Shown: positions 55,492 through 63,891 of the stretch, in pieces
How the letters are laid out: every line of letters starts with the position of its first letter
How positions within the stretch are numbered: the first letter of the stretch is position 1
Source: JAGGAG01 sp964638035
GTDB taxonomy: Bacteria > Gemmatimonadota > Gemmatimonadetes > Gemmatimonadales > GWC2-71-9
Length of the DNA: 64,000 nucleotides
NCBI GenBank assembly: GCA_964638035.1
Contig: CAZWXD010000018.1
Span: forward strand, 3,343 to 67,342
Direction: 5' to 3'
The notes under the pieces: model-generated
What the model was told of the DNA's origin: nothing
Database searches by the model: none
What the model saw: the letters and a program-made list of their open reading frames with translations, nothing else
Translations under genes and position numbers: made by a program

Positions 55492-56962
55492 CGGCCCCCC
55501 CGGTCGCCGGGGCCTTCAGCAGGCCCACGGTGATCCGGATCGTGAAGTACAGCATCGCCGCCACCAGCAGCATCGCCCCGATGGAGCCGAGCTTGTCGGT
55601 GGCGGTCCAGGCCTCCAGGTGCTGGGCCATGCGCCGCGGCACGCTCAGGCGGCCCGCATCAAGGAAGGCGAAGACGAAGATGAGCCCGCCCACCAGGAAG
55701 ACGGGGAAGCCCACCCTGTCACCCCCCGAGTCGGGCGGTGCGTGCTGCCGGCTGCCGATCACGTGGAACATCAGCGCCAGCGCCATGGCCAGCACGCCGA
55801 GCAGCAGGTAGAAGTGGAAGTGCCCCGGCACCCACTGCGTGTTGTGCATCACCAGGTTGTTGCGGATGGTGCCGTCGAGGATGGCCGGCACGATGCCAGC
55901 GGCCCACCCGAACATGGACAGCACCAGCAGCCTGGACGTGGTGGTCCAGCGCATCCCCGACCGGTAGATGTTGGTGAGCGCCCCGTACGAGGTCACGAGG
56001 AACACCGGGAACCCGGCGCCCCACGAGATGACCTGCCCCGTGATTGCCAGCCAGCGTGGCTGCGCGAAGTCCATCAGCAGGTGGTGCGGGAACACGATGA
56101 TCACGAACACGGTGCTCACGGCCCACGACCAGAGGAACGGCCGGGAGATGGGATACGGCTTCCCCGAGTAGCGCGGCAGCAGCTCGTACACCGCGATCAC
56201 CGCCATGTAGATGGTGGCGTTGATGTACATGTGCCCGAACCAGTAGATCAGGTTCTTGGCGAGCAGGGCGTCGAGCACCACGGTGGGGTAGAGGATGTTG
56301 ATGAGGCCCATCACCAGCACCACCGCACCCGCCAGGATGCCCAGCGAGTTCGCGATGATCACCATGGTGCTGGCCACCACGGTCTTGGGGTGGTTGGGGT
56401 CGATCTCGCCCCCGAGCAGCCACTGCAGTCCCAGCGCCCGCCCCAGGTTGCCGTGCACCTTGATGATGGCTGCCGCCGCGTCGAGGTAGAAGAGCAGCGA
56501 CCCCACGCCGATGAACAGGTAGCCCACCATGAAGAGGGCCGCGGTGCCCGTCGACCAGAGCCCCATGGCCTGGACCGGCAGCGGGTACAGGAAGGTCCAC
56601 AGGGCGCCGTAGCCCCCGACGACGACCGAGTAGATCACGCACACGACGCCGAGCATGAACAGCACGTAGTTCGCGACGAAGGCCCACAGGTGCAGGCGCA
56701 CGTACTTGCGCAGGAAGAACCACATGACCCCGGTGGTCACCAGCGACATGGTGCCGACCATGCCCGCGCCGTGGAGTGACAGCAGCCGGTAGAAGAGGTC
56801 GGGCTGCAGGCGCAGCCACGTCGCCTGCGTCATCCGCATGGTCAGCCCGACCACCATCATCAGCAGGAACACGGCCATGGAGGTGATGATGTACAGGTTG
56901 AACGCCGTGCGCTCGCCGCCCACGAGCCGCTCGTTGTCCGGGTACAAGGTGAGTGGAGCCAT
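55463..56962 (-). CDS. heme-copper oxidase subunit I
   Basis: A 499-residue, 12- or more-helix subunit I that reduces O2 to water. Low-spin heme ligands: LLSLHGAGMVG near residue 65 and the second histidine near the end of helix X. The binuclear centre: LIYWFGHMYINATIYMAVIAVYELLP near 245 (first CuB histidine), VIIVFPHHLLMDFAQP near 290 (two further CuB histidines), and MHNTQWVPGHFHFYLLLG near 400 (heme ligands). Absence of HPEVY in the first block, where the sequence is HMYIN, sets it apart from A-type enzymes and fits B-type or cbb3-like branches. ATG 56962 follows GGGGGGAG; GTG 56968 would overlap the coxB stop. Confidence 0.87.
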   Translation of the reverse strand: MAPLTLYPDNERLVGGERTAFNLYIITSMAVFLLMMVVGLTMRMTQATWLRLQPDLFYRLLSLHGAGMVGTMSLVTTGVMWFFLRKYVRLHLWAFVANYVLFMLGVVCVIYSVVVGGYGALWTFLYPLPVQAMGLWSTGTAALFMVGYLFIGVGSLLFYLDAAAAIIKVHGNLGRALGLQWLLGGEIDPNHPKTVVASTMVIIANSLGILAGAVVLVMGLINILYPTVVLDALLAKNLIYWFGHMYINATIYMAVIAVYELLPRYSGKPYPISRPFLWSWAVSTVFVIIVFPHHLLMDFAQPRWLAITGQVISWGAGFPVFLVTSYGALTNIYRSGMRWTTTSRLLVLSMFGWAAGIVPAILDGTIRNNLVMHNTQWVPGHFHFYLLLGVLAMALALMFHVIGSRQHAPPDSGGDRVGFPVFLVGGLIFVFAFLDAGRLSVPRRMAQHLEAWTATDKLGSIGAMLLVAAMLYFTIRITVGLLKAPATGGAGVGASNVTG

Positions 56963-56964
56963 GG

Positions 56965-57510
56965 TCACTCCCCCCTGGCCGCGACCACCTCGAGGGTGGT
57001 CGTCATGTGAGCGTGCCCGACCCCGCAGAACTCGAGGCACTGCAGCGTATAGGTACCGGGCTGGTCGAAGGTGTAGAGGAGCTTGTTGGTGTAGCCCGGC
57101 ATGGCCTGGGTCTGGGTGAGGATGCGCCCATCAGGGGTGTAGATGGCAAACCCGTGGTTGACGTCCCCGCTGGTGACGCGGAACTCCACGGTACTGCCTG
57201 CCTGCACCGTCGCCGGCGTGACCTGCCACGACCACATGCGGGCGGTCACGTCCACGACCTGCTTCGCCCCGAGGTCCCCGCCCTGCCGCGGGATCGGGAA
57301 GTGCCGCAGCGTGGCCCACGTGCCCGCAAGGAACCCGACCAGCAGGATGGCAAAGAGCCACCGGCGCAGCCGGTAGAAGGCGTTCGTGGCCTGACGGGTC
57401 GCGGCCTCGTCCGCGGGCTTGCCTGCCTGGGAGATGACATAGATGAAGCCGAGCGCGATCAACCCGATTGCCGCCAGCGCAATCCGCCAGACAGCATCCT
57501 GTAGTGTCAT
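56965..57510 (-). CDS. cytochrome c oxidase subunit II (CuA)
   Basis: A 181-residue subunit II that accepts electrons from cytochrome c. Two hydrophobic helices (AVWRIALAAIGLIALGFIYVIS; LFAILLVGFLAGTWATL) precede the cupredoxin domain. CuA ligands: DVNHGFAIYTPDGRIL (first histidine), then CLEFCGVGHAHM (two cysteines, second histidine, methionine); the Trp/Met environment is in RMWSWQVTPA. ATG 57510 is used. No cytochrome c domain is fused. First gene of the operon, divergent from nothing but spaced 58 bases from pgl. Confidence 0.9.
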   Translation of the reverse strand: MTLQDAVWRIALAAIGLIALGFIYVISQAGKPADEAATRQATNAFYRLRRWLFAILLVGFLAGTWATLRHFPIPRQGGDLGAKQVVDVTARMWSWQVTPATVQAGSTVEFRVTSGDVNHGFAIYTPDGRILTQTQAMPGYTNKLLYTFDQPGTYTLQCLEFCGVGHAHMTTTLEVVAARGE

Positions 57511-57568
57511 GCCGTCCACCCGTGATGTCTCGAGGATGGGTCTATGTTTCCCCGCCGTACCACGATTG

Positions 57569-58252
57569 TCAATGTCCTGCGGCGGCATCCATGAGCAGCA
57601 ACGCGTGCGTGCCCGGCACGCGACCGGCCGGGATGCCATGGTCGCCCTGGCGCAGGCGCTGGACGGCCCACGCCTTCCCCGCGCCAGTCACGAGCCAGAG
57701 TACCTCGCGTCCACGGGACAGCACCGGGAGGGTGAGCGTCATCCGGCGCAACCCGCGGTACGGTCCTGTCACCGTCACCTCACGGGCCATTTCCAGGAGT
57801 GCCGGGTCGCCCGGCACCAGTGACGCCGTGTGTCCATCGGCGCCCAGCCCCAGGTGAATGAGGTCCAGGACGGGCGGCGTCCCGGCAACCCGGCGCAACG
57901 TCGCCGCGTACCGTGCGGCGGCCGCCGCGAGGTCGCGGTCCTCGACCGGCATCGGGTGCACCTGGTCGGTTGGCACCTGGATGCGGGTGAGCAGGTGGGC
58001 ACGCAACCGGGACAGGTTGCGCGCAGGATCCGGCGCGGGGACGATGCGCTCGTCCACCTGGAAGAGGTGGACGCGCGACCAGGGCACCGCCTCGGTCGCC
58101 AGCTGCTCCAGCATCGGGGTCGGCGTGGTGCCGCCGCTCAGCGCAAGGACGGCGCGGCCGCGCGCGTCCACGGCGGCCCGTGCCACCTGCGCAATGATGG
58201 CCGCCGCGCGGCGCGCGGCGGCGCCCGCCGACCCCAGCACCTCCACCATCAT
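57569..58252 (-). CDS. pgl: 6-phosphogluconolactonase
   Basis: A 227-residue DevB-type enzyme that hydrolyses 6-phosphogluconolactone to 6-phosphogluconate. LALSGGTTPTPMLEQLA near residue 40, VHLFQVDERIVP near 62, and LDLIHLGLGADGHTASLVPGDP near 135 are the family blocks. ATG 58252 overlaps the glucokinase stop (ATGA). Last gene of the oxidative pentose phosphate operon. Confidence 0.93.
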   Translation of the reverse strand: MMVEVLGSAGAAARRAAAIIAQVARAAVDARGRAVLALSGGTTPTPMLEQLATEAVPWSRVHLFQVDERIVPAPDPARNLSRLRAHLLTRIQVPTDQVHPMPVEDRDLAAAAARYAATLRRVAGTPPVLDLIHLGLGADGHTASLVPGDPALLEMAREVTVTGPYRGLRRMTLTLPVLSRGREVLWLVTGAGKAWAVQRLRQGDHGIPAGRVPGTHALLLMDAAAGH

Positions 58253-58914
58253 CGCTTCACGTACGCCGGGTCCCAGAGCCGGAACCCGCCGATGAACGCG
58301 TTCGCGTTGCTTCCCCGGCGCACGCCCGCCGGCAACCGGCGGAGCCGGGCCACATTGCCGCCGCCCAGCACCACGTAGTCGGGCTCCAGCGCGGCGCGGA
58401 GCATCCCGACCACCGTCCGGACGTGCTCGCGCCACCGGGTGCTGCCCATGCGGCGCCGCCCAGCCTCACCGACATACTCCTCGTACGTGCGGCCGCGCCG
58501 GTACGGCAGGTGAGCCAGCTCCATCGGCGCCACGATTCCATTGACGATCATGGCCGACCCGAGCCCCGTACCAAGCGACAGGAAGAGCATCCGGCCGCCC
58601 TCGTAGGAACCGAGCGCCTGCATCGCCGCATCATTCATGACGCGCACCGGACGGCGAAGGGCCTTGCGGAACGCGAAGCCCACCCATCCGCGGCCGAGGT
58701 TCCAGGGCTCGGCCACGATGCGACCATGCACCACCAGCCCCGGATACCCGATCGAGACCACGTGGTGCGGCCAGTCGGTCGTCAGCCGTTTGACCTGTGT
58801 GACGAGGCGGGCGGGCGTGAGGGACGGACCGGACGCGAAGTGGCGCGGTTCCTCCTGGCCCGTGGCGAGGAGCTTGACCGACGTCCCCCCCACGTCGAGG
58901 ACGAGCACCTTCAC
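58249..58914 (-). CDS. ROK-family glucokinase, polyphosphate-glucokinase-like
   Basis: A 221-residue kinase of the ROK/PPGK type. The phosphate-1 motif LDVGGTSVKLLATG is at the N-terminus, then SIGYPGLVVHGRIVAEPWNLGRGWVGF, MNDAAMQALGSYEGGRMLFLSLGTGLGSAMIVNG (catalytic Asp, phosphate-2 and adenosine regions). It lacks the zinc-binding cysteines of repressor-like ROK proteins, fitting the small polyphosphate/ATP glucokinases. It would phosphorylate glucose released by the glucoamylase upstream. ATG 58914 overlaps the zwf stop by four bases; its own stop overlaps pgl. Confidence 0.88.
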   Translation of the reverse strand: MKVLVLDVGGTSVKLLATGQEEPRHFASGPSLTPARLVTQVKRLTTDWPHHVVSIGYPGLVVHGRIVAEPWNLGRGWVGFAFRKALRRPVRVMNDAAMQALGSYEGGRMLFLSLGTGLGSAMIVNGIVAPMELAHLPYRRGRTYEEYVGEAGRRRMGSTRWREHVRTVVGMLRAALEPDYVVLGGGNVARLRRLPAGVRRGSNANAFIGGFRLWDPAYVKR

Positions 58915-60296
58915 GGCGCCCCCCGGGGCGCCGCCCAGCCGCCGATCCCAGCGGTGAGCCGGTCCGCCGATGCCGGCCCCCAGGTGCCCGGGTCATAGGG
59001 CTCGACCGGCGGTCCCTTGCCGAGCACGGCATCCACGACCGCCCATGTTGCCTCGACGGCGTCCTGCCGCGCGAAGAGCGAGGGATCGCCCGCCAGGGCG
59101 TCACCGAGGAGCCTCTCGTACGCGCTCATCTCGTCACCCGCGGGGCGCTGCAGGAGCGACAGCTCGCTCGGCTCACCGATCATTGCCGGTCCCGGCTTCT
59201 TGACCAGCGCGCCCAGCGTGATGCCCAGCTCGGGGTTGAGGCGCAGCCGCCAGTAGTTGCCTGCACCTGTGGCCAGGTGCGTCACCGGCGGTCGCTTGAA
59301 CTGGACCCGCACCTCGGTCGCCGTCACCGGCAGGCACTTGCCGGCCCGGATGAAGAACGGCACGCCATCCCACCGCCACGAGTCCACGCGCAACTCGAGG
59401 GCGGCAAAGGTCTCGACTCCCGACTCTGGCGCCACGCCCGGCTCCTTGCGGTAGCCGCGAAACTGGCCCCGCACCACGTCCTCCGGCGCCAGTGGGCGGA
59501 CCTGGCGGAACACCTTCACCAGCTCGTCGCGGATGGACTCGGTGTAGGTCGTGGCCGGTGGCTCCATCGCCAGGAAGCCCACCACCTGCATCAGGTGATT
59601 CTGGACGACATCCCGGATGGCGCCCGCCTCCTCGTAGAAGGCACCACGCCCCTGCACCCCGAATGCCTCCGCCATGGTGAGCTGGACACTCTCCACGTAG
59701 TGGCGGTTCCAGACCGGTTCCAGGAAGGTGTTGGCGAAGCGGAACACCACCAGGTTCTGGACCGTCTCCTTGCCAAGGTAGTGGTCAATCCGGAAGACGT
59801 CGGGTTCACCGAACACGGTGTGGATGGTCGCGTTGAGGCTCCGCGCCGACGCGAGGTCGCGGCCGAACGGCTTCTCGACGATGACCCTTGCCCCCCTGGA
59901 ACAGCCCGACTGGCCCAGGTGCTCGATCACGACGGGGAACATGCTGGGCGGGATCGCGAGGTAGTGTGCAGGATGGGCGGTGCCGGCCAGTTCGCGTCGG
60001 AGCGACTCGAAGGTGGCGCGCTCCCGGTAATCGCCGTCGACGTAGCGCAGGCGCTGGACGAGCCGGTTGAAGGCCGCGGCATCCACGCCGCCCCCGTGCT
60101 CCTCCAGGCTCGCCCGCACGTGCTCCCGCAGTCGCTCGATCGTCCAGCCCGACCGGGCCACGCCGATCACCGGCACCTCCAGCCGGCCGGCCCGGGTCAT
60201 GGCCTGCAGCGCAGGGAAGATCTTCCTGTACGCCAGGTCGCCCGTGGCCCCGAAGAAGACGAACGCGTCCGCAGGTGGCAGCGTGGTGGACGTCAG
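58911..60296 (-). CDS. zwf: glucose-6-phosphate dehydrogenase
   Basis: A 461-residue NADP(H)-producing enzyme: glucose 6-phosphate to 6-phosphogluconolactone. FVFFGATGDLAYRKIFPAL (nucleotide loop), RVIVEKPFGRDLASARSLN, FRIDHYLGKETVQNLVVFRFAN with the catalytic Lys-His-Asp region, and FFIRAGKCLP are all present. The first ATG (60200) would remove the coenzyme-binding loop, and there is no ATG, GTG or TTG further upstream in frame. CTG 60296 makes a CTGA overlap with the glucoamylase stop, exactly like the ATGA/GTGA overlaps of the other genes, with GGGAGG just before it, so CTG initiation is proposed. Confidence 0.93.
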   Translation of the reverse strand: MTSTTLPPADAFVFFGATGDLAYRKIFPALQAMTRAGRLEVPVIGVARSGWTIERLREHVRASLEEHGGGVDAAAFNRLVQRLRYVDGDYRERATFESLRRELAGTAHPAHYLAIPPSMFPVVIEHLGQSGCSRGARVIVEKPFGRDLASARSLNATIHTVFGEPDVFRIDHYLGKETVQNLVVFRFANTFLEPVWNRHYVESVQLTMAEAFGVQGRGAFYEEAGAIRDVVQNHLMQVVGFLAMEPPATTYTESIRDELVKVFRQVRPLAPEDVVRGQFRGYRKEPGVAPESGVETFAALELRVDSWRWDGVPFFIRAGKCLPVTATEVRVQFKRPPVTHLATGAGNYWRLRLNPELGITLGALVKKPGPAMIGEPSELSLLQRPAGDEMSAYERLLGDALAGDPSLFARQDAVEATWAVVDAVLGKGPPVEPYDPGTWGPASADRLTAGIGGWAAPRGAP

Positions 60297-62734
60297 TGCC
60301 TCCCGTCGGGCGGCGCCGGCGCCGTGATGGTGACCGAGAAGTCGCGGCCCTCCCAGCGGCCGGCGTGCGGCCAGTGGAAGGTGAAGTCGATGCGCGTGCC
60401 GGCGGGCAGTGCGGCCGTTGCCAGGTCAACGACGTGCAGCCCGAGGCCGGTGTCGCGCGTGGCGCTGTCGGTCGTGGTGCGCCAGCCATCGGCGCTCCAG
60501 TGGATCGTGGCCGGGGCGCGCACCTCGATCCGGAGCACCTGCCCGGCCGGGATCGTGCGGCAGCGGTGGCTGAATCGCCAGATGCTGTGGGGCGACGTGC
60601 GCGGGGCCATGCCATAGCGCCTCGCGGCCTGTGGCGGCATGTCGAATACCTGCCCATCGGCCAGCGAGCGGCACAGCTTCACGTACTCTGCGTGCGCCCA
60701 GGCCAGTGGCATCGCGGCCCCCGACGGCCTGCCAAAGATGAGCTCCTTCTCGGGCAAGTCGGGCGCGTCCCACACCTGTTCCGGCAGGAGCCCGCCGGCA
60801 TTGGCGCAACGTGCGAGCGTGTCGCGCAGGGCCGACGCCTCCTGCAGGCGGCCCGCCGCCAGGTCGCAGTGCGCCCGCTCGCCGGTCAGGAGCGGCCAGA
60901 GGCGGCCGATGCCGGTGCCGTCGAAGGGCGTCCCGTCCGCGTGCTCGCCATACCCGTCACCACTGTAGCGGTGCCAGAGCGGCCCATTGGGCGTGTTGAC
61001 CCTGAGCTGGGCGTCGATCACCTTGATCGTGTTCACGATGCGGGGGTCGTCCGCGGCGCGCAGGCCGAAGCGGACAAGCGCCAGCGCGTCCGGGCTCAGG
61101 ACCTGGGCGGCGGGTTCGCGTGCCTCGCCCGGTGGACGGTTCCTGATCGGGATGAGGTCGCCCGCGGGTGAGGCCGCATCGGCGTCGTCGGGCGATGCGA
61201 TGCGCACGTAGTAGCCATCCACCCCCGTGGCGCGCGCCAGGTCGGTCCCCGTGACGTAGGTCCAGCGCTCGATGGACGCGTTCCACGCATCAGCGAGTTC
61301 GAGCAGGTAATCCACCAGGGCGGGCTCGTAGCGCTGCGCAAGGTGCGCGGCGCACACCAGGGCCGACACCTCCACCGCCAGGGTGAAGGGCGAGTAGCCC
61401 GGGTCTTCCTCCCACCGGTCCTGCGGGGTGACCGGGCCGTTCCGTGCGACGTAGCCCGCGGCGCGCCGCACCGTGGGCCAGAGCAGCGCCAGCTCGGTCT
61501 CGTTGATCGCGCCCTCCCGGTACGCGAGGTCAACCAGGAGGATCGGGAGGCCGGTCTCGTCCATCTGGATACCGTTCCAGAAGGGCGTGCCGTCGAGCCA
61601 CATGTTCTGCGGCCAGTGGCCATCGGCCGCCTGGGTGACGGCGAGGTAGCGAAGCACGCGATTGACGTCGTCGAGGGCCCCGCCCGCCAGCAACCCGCCG
61701 GCACTCTCAACCAGGTCCCGGGGCCACACGAGGTGGTAGCCGCCGAGGTCCCCGTCACCCTGGGCCATGCCCCACGGGAGCGAGAGGCTCGCGATGATCC
61801 CGCCGGGGAACCGTGCCGACTCGTGCGTGCGCAGCACCGCCATGGAGCGGCGATAGAGGTCGCGCGAGCCGGGACCCGCGGCCTGCACCGGCGGCGGGCG
61901 CAGGCCCTGCTGCCACGACTCCCATGCCTGGCAGTAGTCCGCCGATGCCCGGTCAAACCCGTCCCAGAGGCTCGCGGCGGCGCGGTGTGCCGCCTCGCGA
62001 TGGGTACGCCCGAACCCGAGCGCCAGCACGAACTCGCCGCCACCGGCAACGAGGTCGATCCCGCCGGTGAGTGCCACATTACCGTGCGCCGCCCGCGTGT
62101 AGGTCCACTCCAGCAGCCCGTGCCGGCGACGGGACAGGTCCTGCCACCCGTCCGACACGCCCACGAATCCCGCCGATCGCTGGGTCCACGGGACCGAGCA
62201 CGCCAGGGCCAGCGCCGTCCCCGCACGCTCGGCGAAGAGCATCGGCACGCCGTTCACCTCGCCCACCCACGCGGTGTTGCCCGCGCCGTGGTTGCCGAGG
62301 TGTGGGGCAAGGATCGCGAAGAGCCGGTAGTCGGCCACGGTGCCGGCCAGGGCCGTGAACCGCACCCGCTGCAGCACGACCTCGCGGCGCGGGTCGGAGA
62401 GGACCTCCTTCTCGATCCGGTAGCGCCGCTGGTCGCAGGTGCTGGTGATGCGGAAGGCCGGCACTCCCTCCGCGAAGGGCACGGTCTCGTGGTGGGCATG
62501 GCGCTTCTCCTCCGAGAAGAAGCCGTCGCCACCTGTCACCAGGAGGCCCAGGTCCCGTATGCAGGCCTGGTCGAGCCGTGGGTAGTACACCTCGTTCAGG
62601 ATGCCATGGCTGATCGTGAACCACACCGGCCCGTTGATGCCAAGTGCCGTGCCAACGCCGCTCTTGGCACTCGACGTCCAGCGCGGCGCCGTGCCGGGCC
62701 AGCCTGGTGCATGGGATGGATCACGGTCGGCCAT
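60293..62734 (-). CDS. glucoamylase, glycoside hydrolase family 15
   Basis: An 813-residue bacterial glucoamylase-like enzyme that releases glucose from the non-reducing ends of glucans. N-terminal beta-sandwich (NGPVWFTISHGILNEVYYPRLDQACIRDLGLL), then the (alpha/alpha)6 barrel from about residue 300: GYHLVWPRDLVESAGGLLAGG, DRWEEDPGYSPFTLAVEVSALV (candidate general acid), and GGLLPEQVWDAPDLP with the catalytic base glutamate. A C-terminal domain follows (APATIHWSADGWRTT). No signal peptide is seen, so it probably acts on intracellular glycogen. ATG 62734 overlaps the gnd stop; its TGA overlaps the zwf start. Confidence 0.93.
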   Translation of the reverse strand: MADRDPSHAPGWPGTAPRWTSSAKSGVGTALGINGPVWFTISHGILNEVYYPRLDQACIRDLGLLVTGGDGFFSEEKRHAHHETVPFAEGVPAFRITSTCDQRRYRIEKEVLSDPRREVVLQRVRFTALAGTVADYRLFAILAPHLGNHGAGNTAWVGEVNGVPMLFAERAGTALALACSVPWTQRSAGFVGVSDGWQDLSRRRHGLLEWTYTRAAHGNVALTGGIDLVAGGGEFVLALGFGRTHREAAHRAAASLWDGFDRASADYCQAWESWQQGLRPPPVQAAGPGSRDLYRRSMAVLRTHESARFPGGIIASLSLPWGMAQGDGDLGGYHLVWPRDLVESAGGLLAGGALDDVNRVLRYLAVTQAADGHWPQNMWLDGTPFWNGIQMDETGLPILLVDLAYREGAINETELALLWPTVRRAAGYVARNGPVTPQDRWEEDPGYSPFTLAVEVSALVCAAHLAQRYEPALVDYLLELADAWNASIERWTYVTGTDLARATGVDGYYVRIASPDDADAASPAGDLIPIRNRPPGEAREPAAQVLSPDALALVRFGLRAADDPRIVNTIKVIDAQLRVNTPNGPLWHRYSGDGYGEHADGTPFDGTGIGRLWPLLTGERAHCDLAAGRLQEASALRDTLARCANAGGLLPEQVWDAPDLPEKELIFGRPSGAAMPLAWAHAEYVKLCRSLADGQVFDMPPQAARRYGMAPRTSPHSIWRFSHRCRTIPAGQVLRIEVRAPATIHWSADGWRTTTDSATRDTGLGLHVVDLATAALPAGTRIDFTFHWPHAGRWEGRDFSVTITAPAPPDGRH

Positions 62735-63750
62735 CAGCGCGTGCCCGGCAACTCCCGGTGCCCGCCGAACCCGGCCCGCATCGCCGAGAGCACGCGATCC
62801 TGGAAGCCGGTGGCGCCACGCGATGCGAAGCGGTTGAAGAGTGCCGATGCAATGCCCGTGGCGGGGACACCCTCATCAATGGCTGCCGCCAGCGTCCAGC
62901 GTCCCTCACCCGAGTCGGCCACGTGCCCCACGTAGCCATCGAGGCCGGGGTCGGCGGCCAGCGCCGCCGCGGTGAGGTCGAGCAACCAGGACGAGATCAC
63001 GCTGCCGTGGCGCCAGACCTCGCTGATGTCGGCCAGGTCCAGGTCGTACTGGTACGCTGCCGGGTCGCGGAGCGGCGTCGTCTCGGCATCCGCCGCGCGC
63101 GCGCTGCTGCCGGCGTTCGCATGCTTCAGGATGTTGAGCCCCTCGGCCAGCGCCCCCATCATGCCGTACTCGATGCCGTTGTGCACCATCTTGACGAAGT
63201 GACCGGCGCCCGCAGGGCCACAGTGGAGGTAGCCCTGCTCCGCCGTGCCGCGACGCTGCTGCCGCCCCGGCGTGGCGGTGCCTCCGGGACCGGGAGCGAG
63301 GGTGGCGAAGATGGGATCGAGCCGGCGCACGGTGGCGGCCTCGCCACCAATCATCAGGCAGTACCCGCGCTCCAGGCCGGCGATGCCGCCACTGGTGCCG
63401 CAGTCAACGTAGTGCAGCCCCAGGCCCGCCAGTCGCTGCGCCCGGGTGATGGAATCGCGATACCACGAGTTGCCGCCATCGACGACGATGTCGCCGGGGG
63501 CGAGCCGTGGCAGCAGGGTGTCAAGGGTGGAATCAACGACGGCAGCAGGAACCATCAGCCACACGAGGCGCGGAGCTGCCAGGAGGGCCACGAACTCGTC
63601 GAGCGTCGCGGTGCCCCGCACCCGTTCGCCGCTCACGCCGTGCACCGCCGCTGGTGACACGTCATACACCACGCATTCGTGGTCGCCACGCACCAGGCGC
63701 CGGACCATGTTGGTCCCCATGCGCCCGAGCCCGATCATCCCGACCTGCAT
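62734..63750 (-). CDS. gnd: 6-phosphogluconate dehydrogenase, decarboxylating (YqeC/GntZ type)
   Basis: A 338-residue enzyme producing ribulose 5-phosphate, CO2 and reduced cofactor. The N-terminal Rossmann motif is MIGLGRMGTNMVRRL; VVDGGNSWYRDSI, YVDCGTSGGIAGLERGYCLMIGG and HCGPAGAGHFVKMVHNGIEYGMM near residue 195 hold the substrate and catalytic Lys/Asn residues. The short length is typical of the NAD-dependent single-chain class. ATG 63750 has GCAGGAG a few bases upstream. First gene of the operon; 140 bases of upstream sequence should hold the promoter, but I see no clear -35/-10. Confidence 0.93.
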   Translation of the reverse strand: MQVGMIGLGRMGTNMVRRLVRGDHECVVYDVSPAAVHGVSGERVRGTATLDEFVALLAAPRLVWLMVPAAVVDSTLDTLLPRLAPGDIVVDGGNSWYRDSITRAQRLAGLGLHYVDCGTSGGIAGLERGYCLMIGGEAATVRRLDPIFATLAPGPGGTATPGRQQRRGTAEQGYLHCGPAGAGHFVKMVHNGIEYGMMGALAEGLNILKHANAGSSARAADAETTPLRDPAAYQYDLDLADISEVWRHGSVISSWLLDLTAAALAADPGLDGYVGHVADSGEGRWTLAAAIDEGVPATGIASALFNRFASRGATGFQDRVLSAMRAGFGGHRELPGTR

Positions 63751-63891
63751 GCTCCTGCACCTCCCGCGCCTGCGCGACATGCATCATCGTCGGCGCACAA
63801 ACCGGAGATTGCATCGTAGTCCACGGTGCGGTGCCGGTCAACTCGTGCACAAGTGGGTGGCGGCACCAGCGCCGCCACCATCGACGCTCCG

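Noticed and set aside
63751..63891. promoter of the gnd operon
   Set aside because: No convincing -35/-10 pair or operator could be picked out in this 140-base gap.
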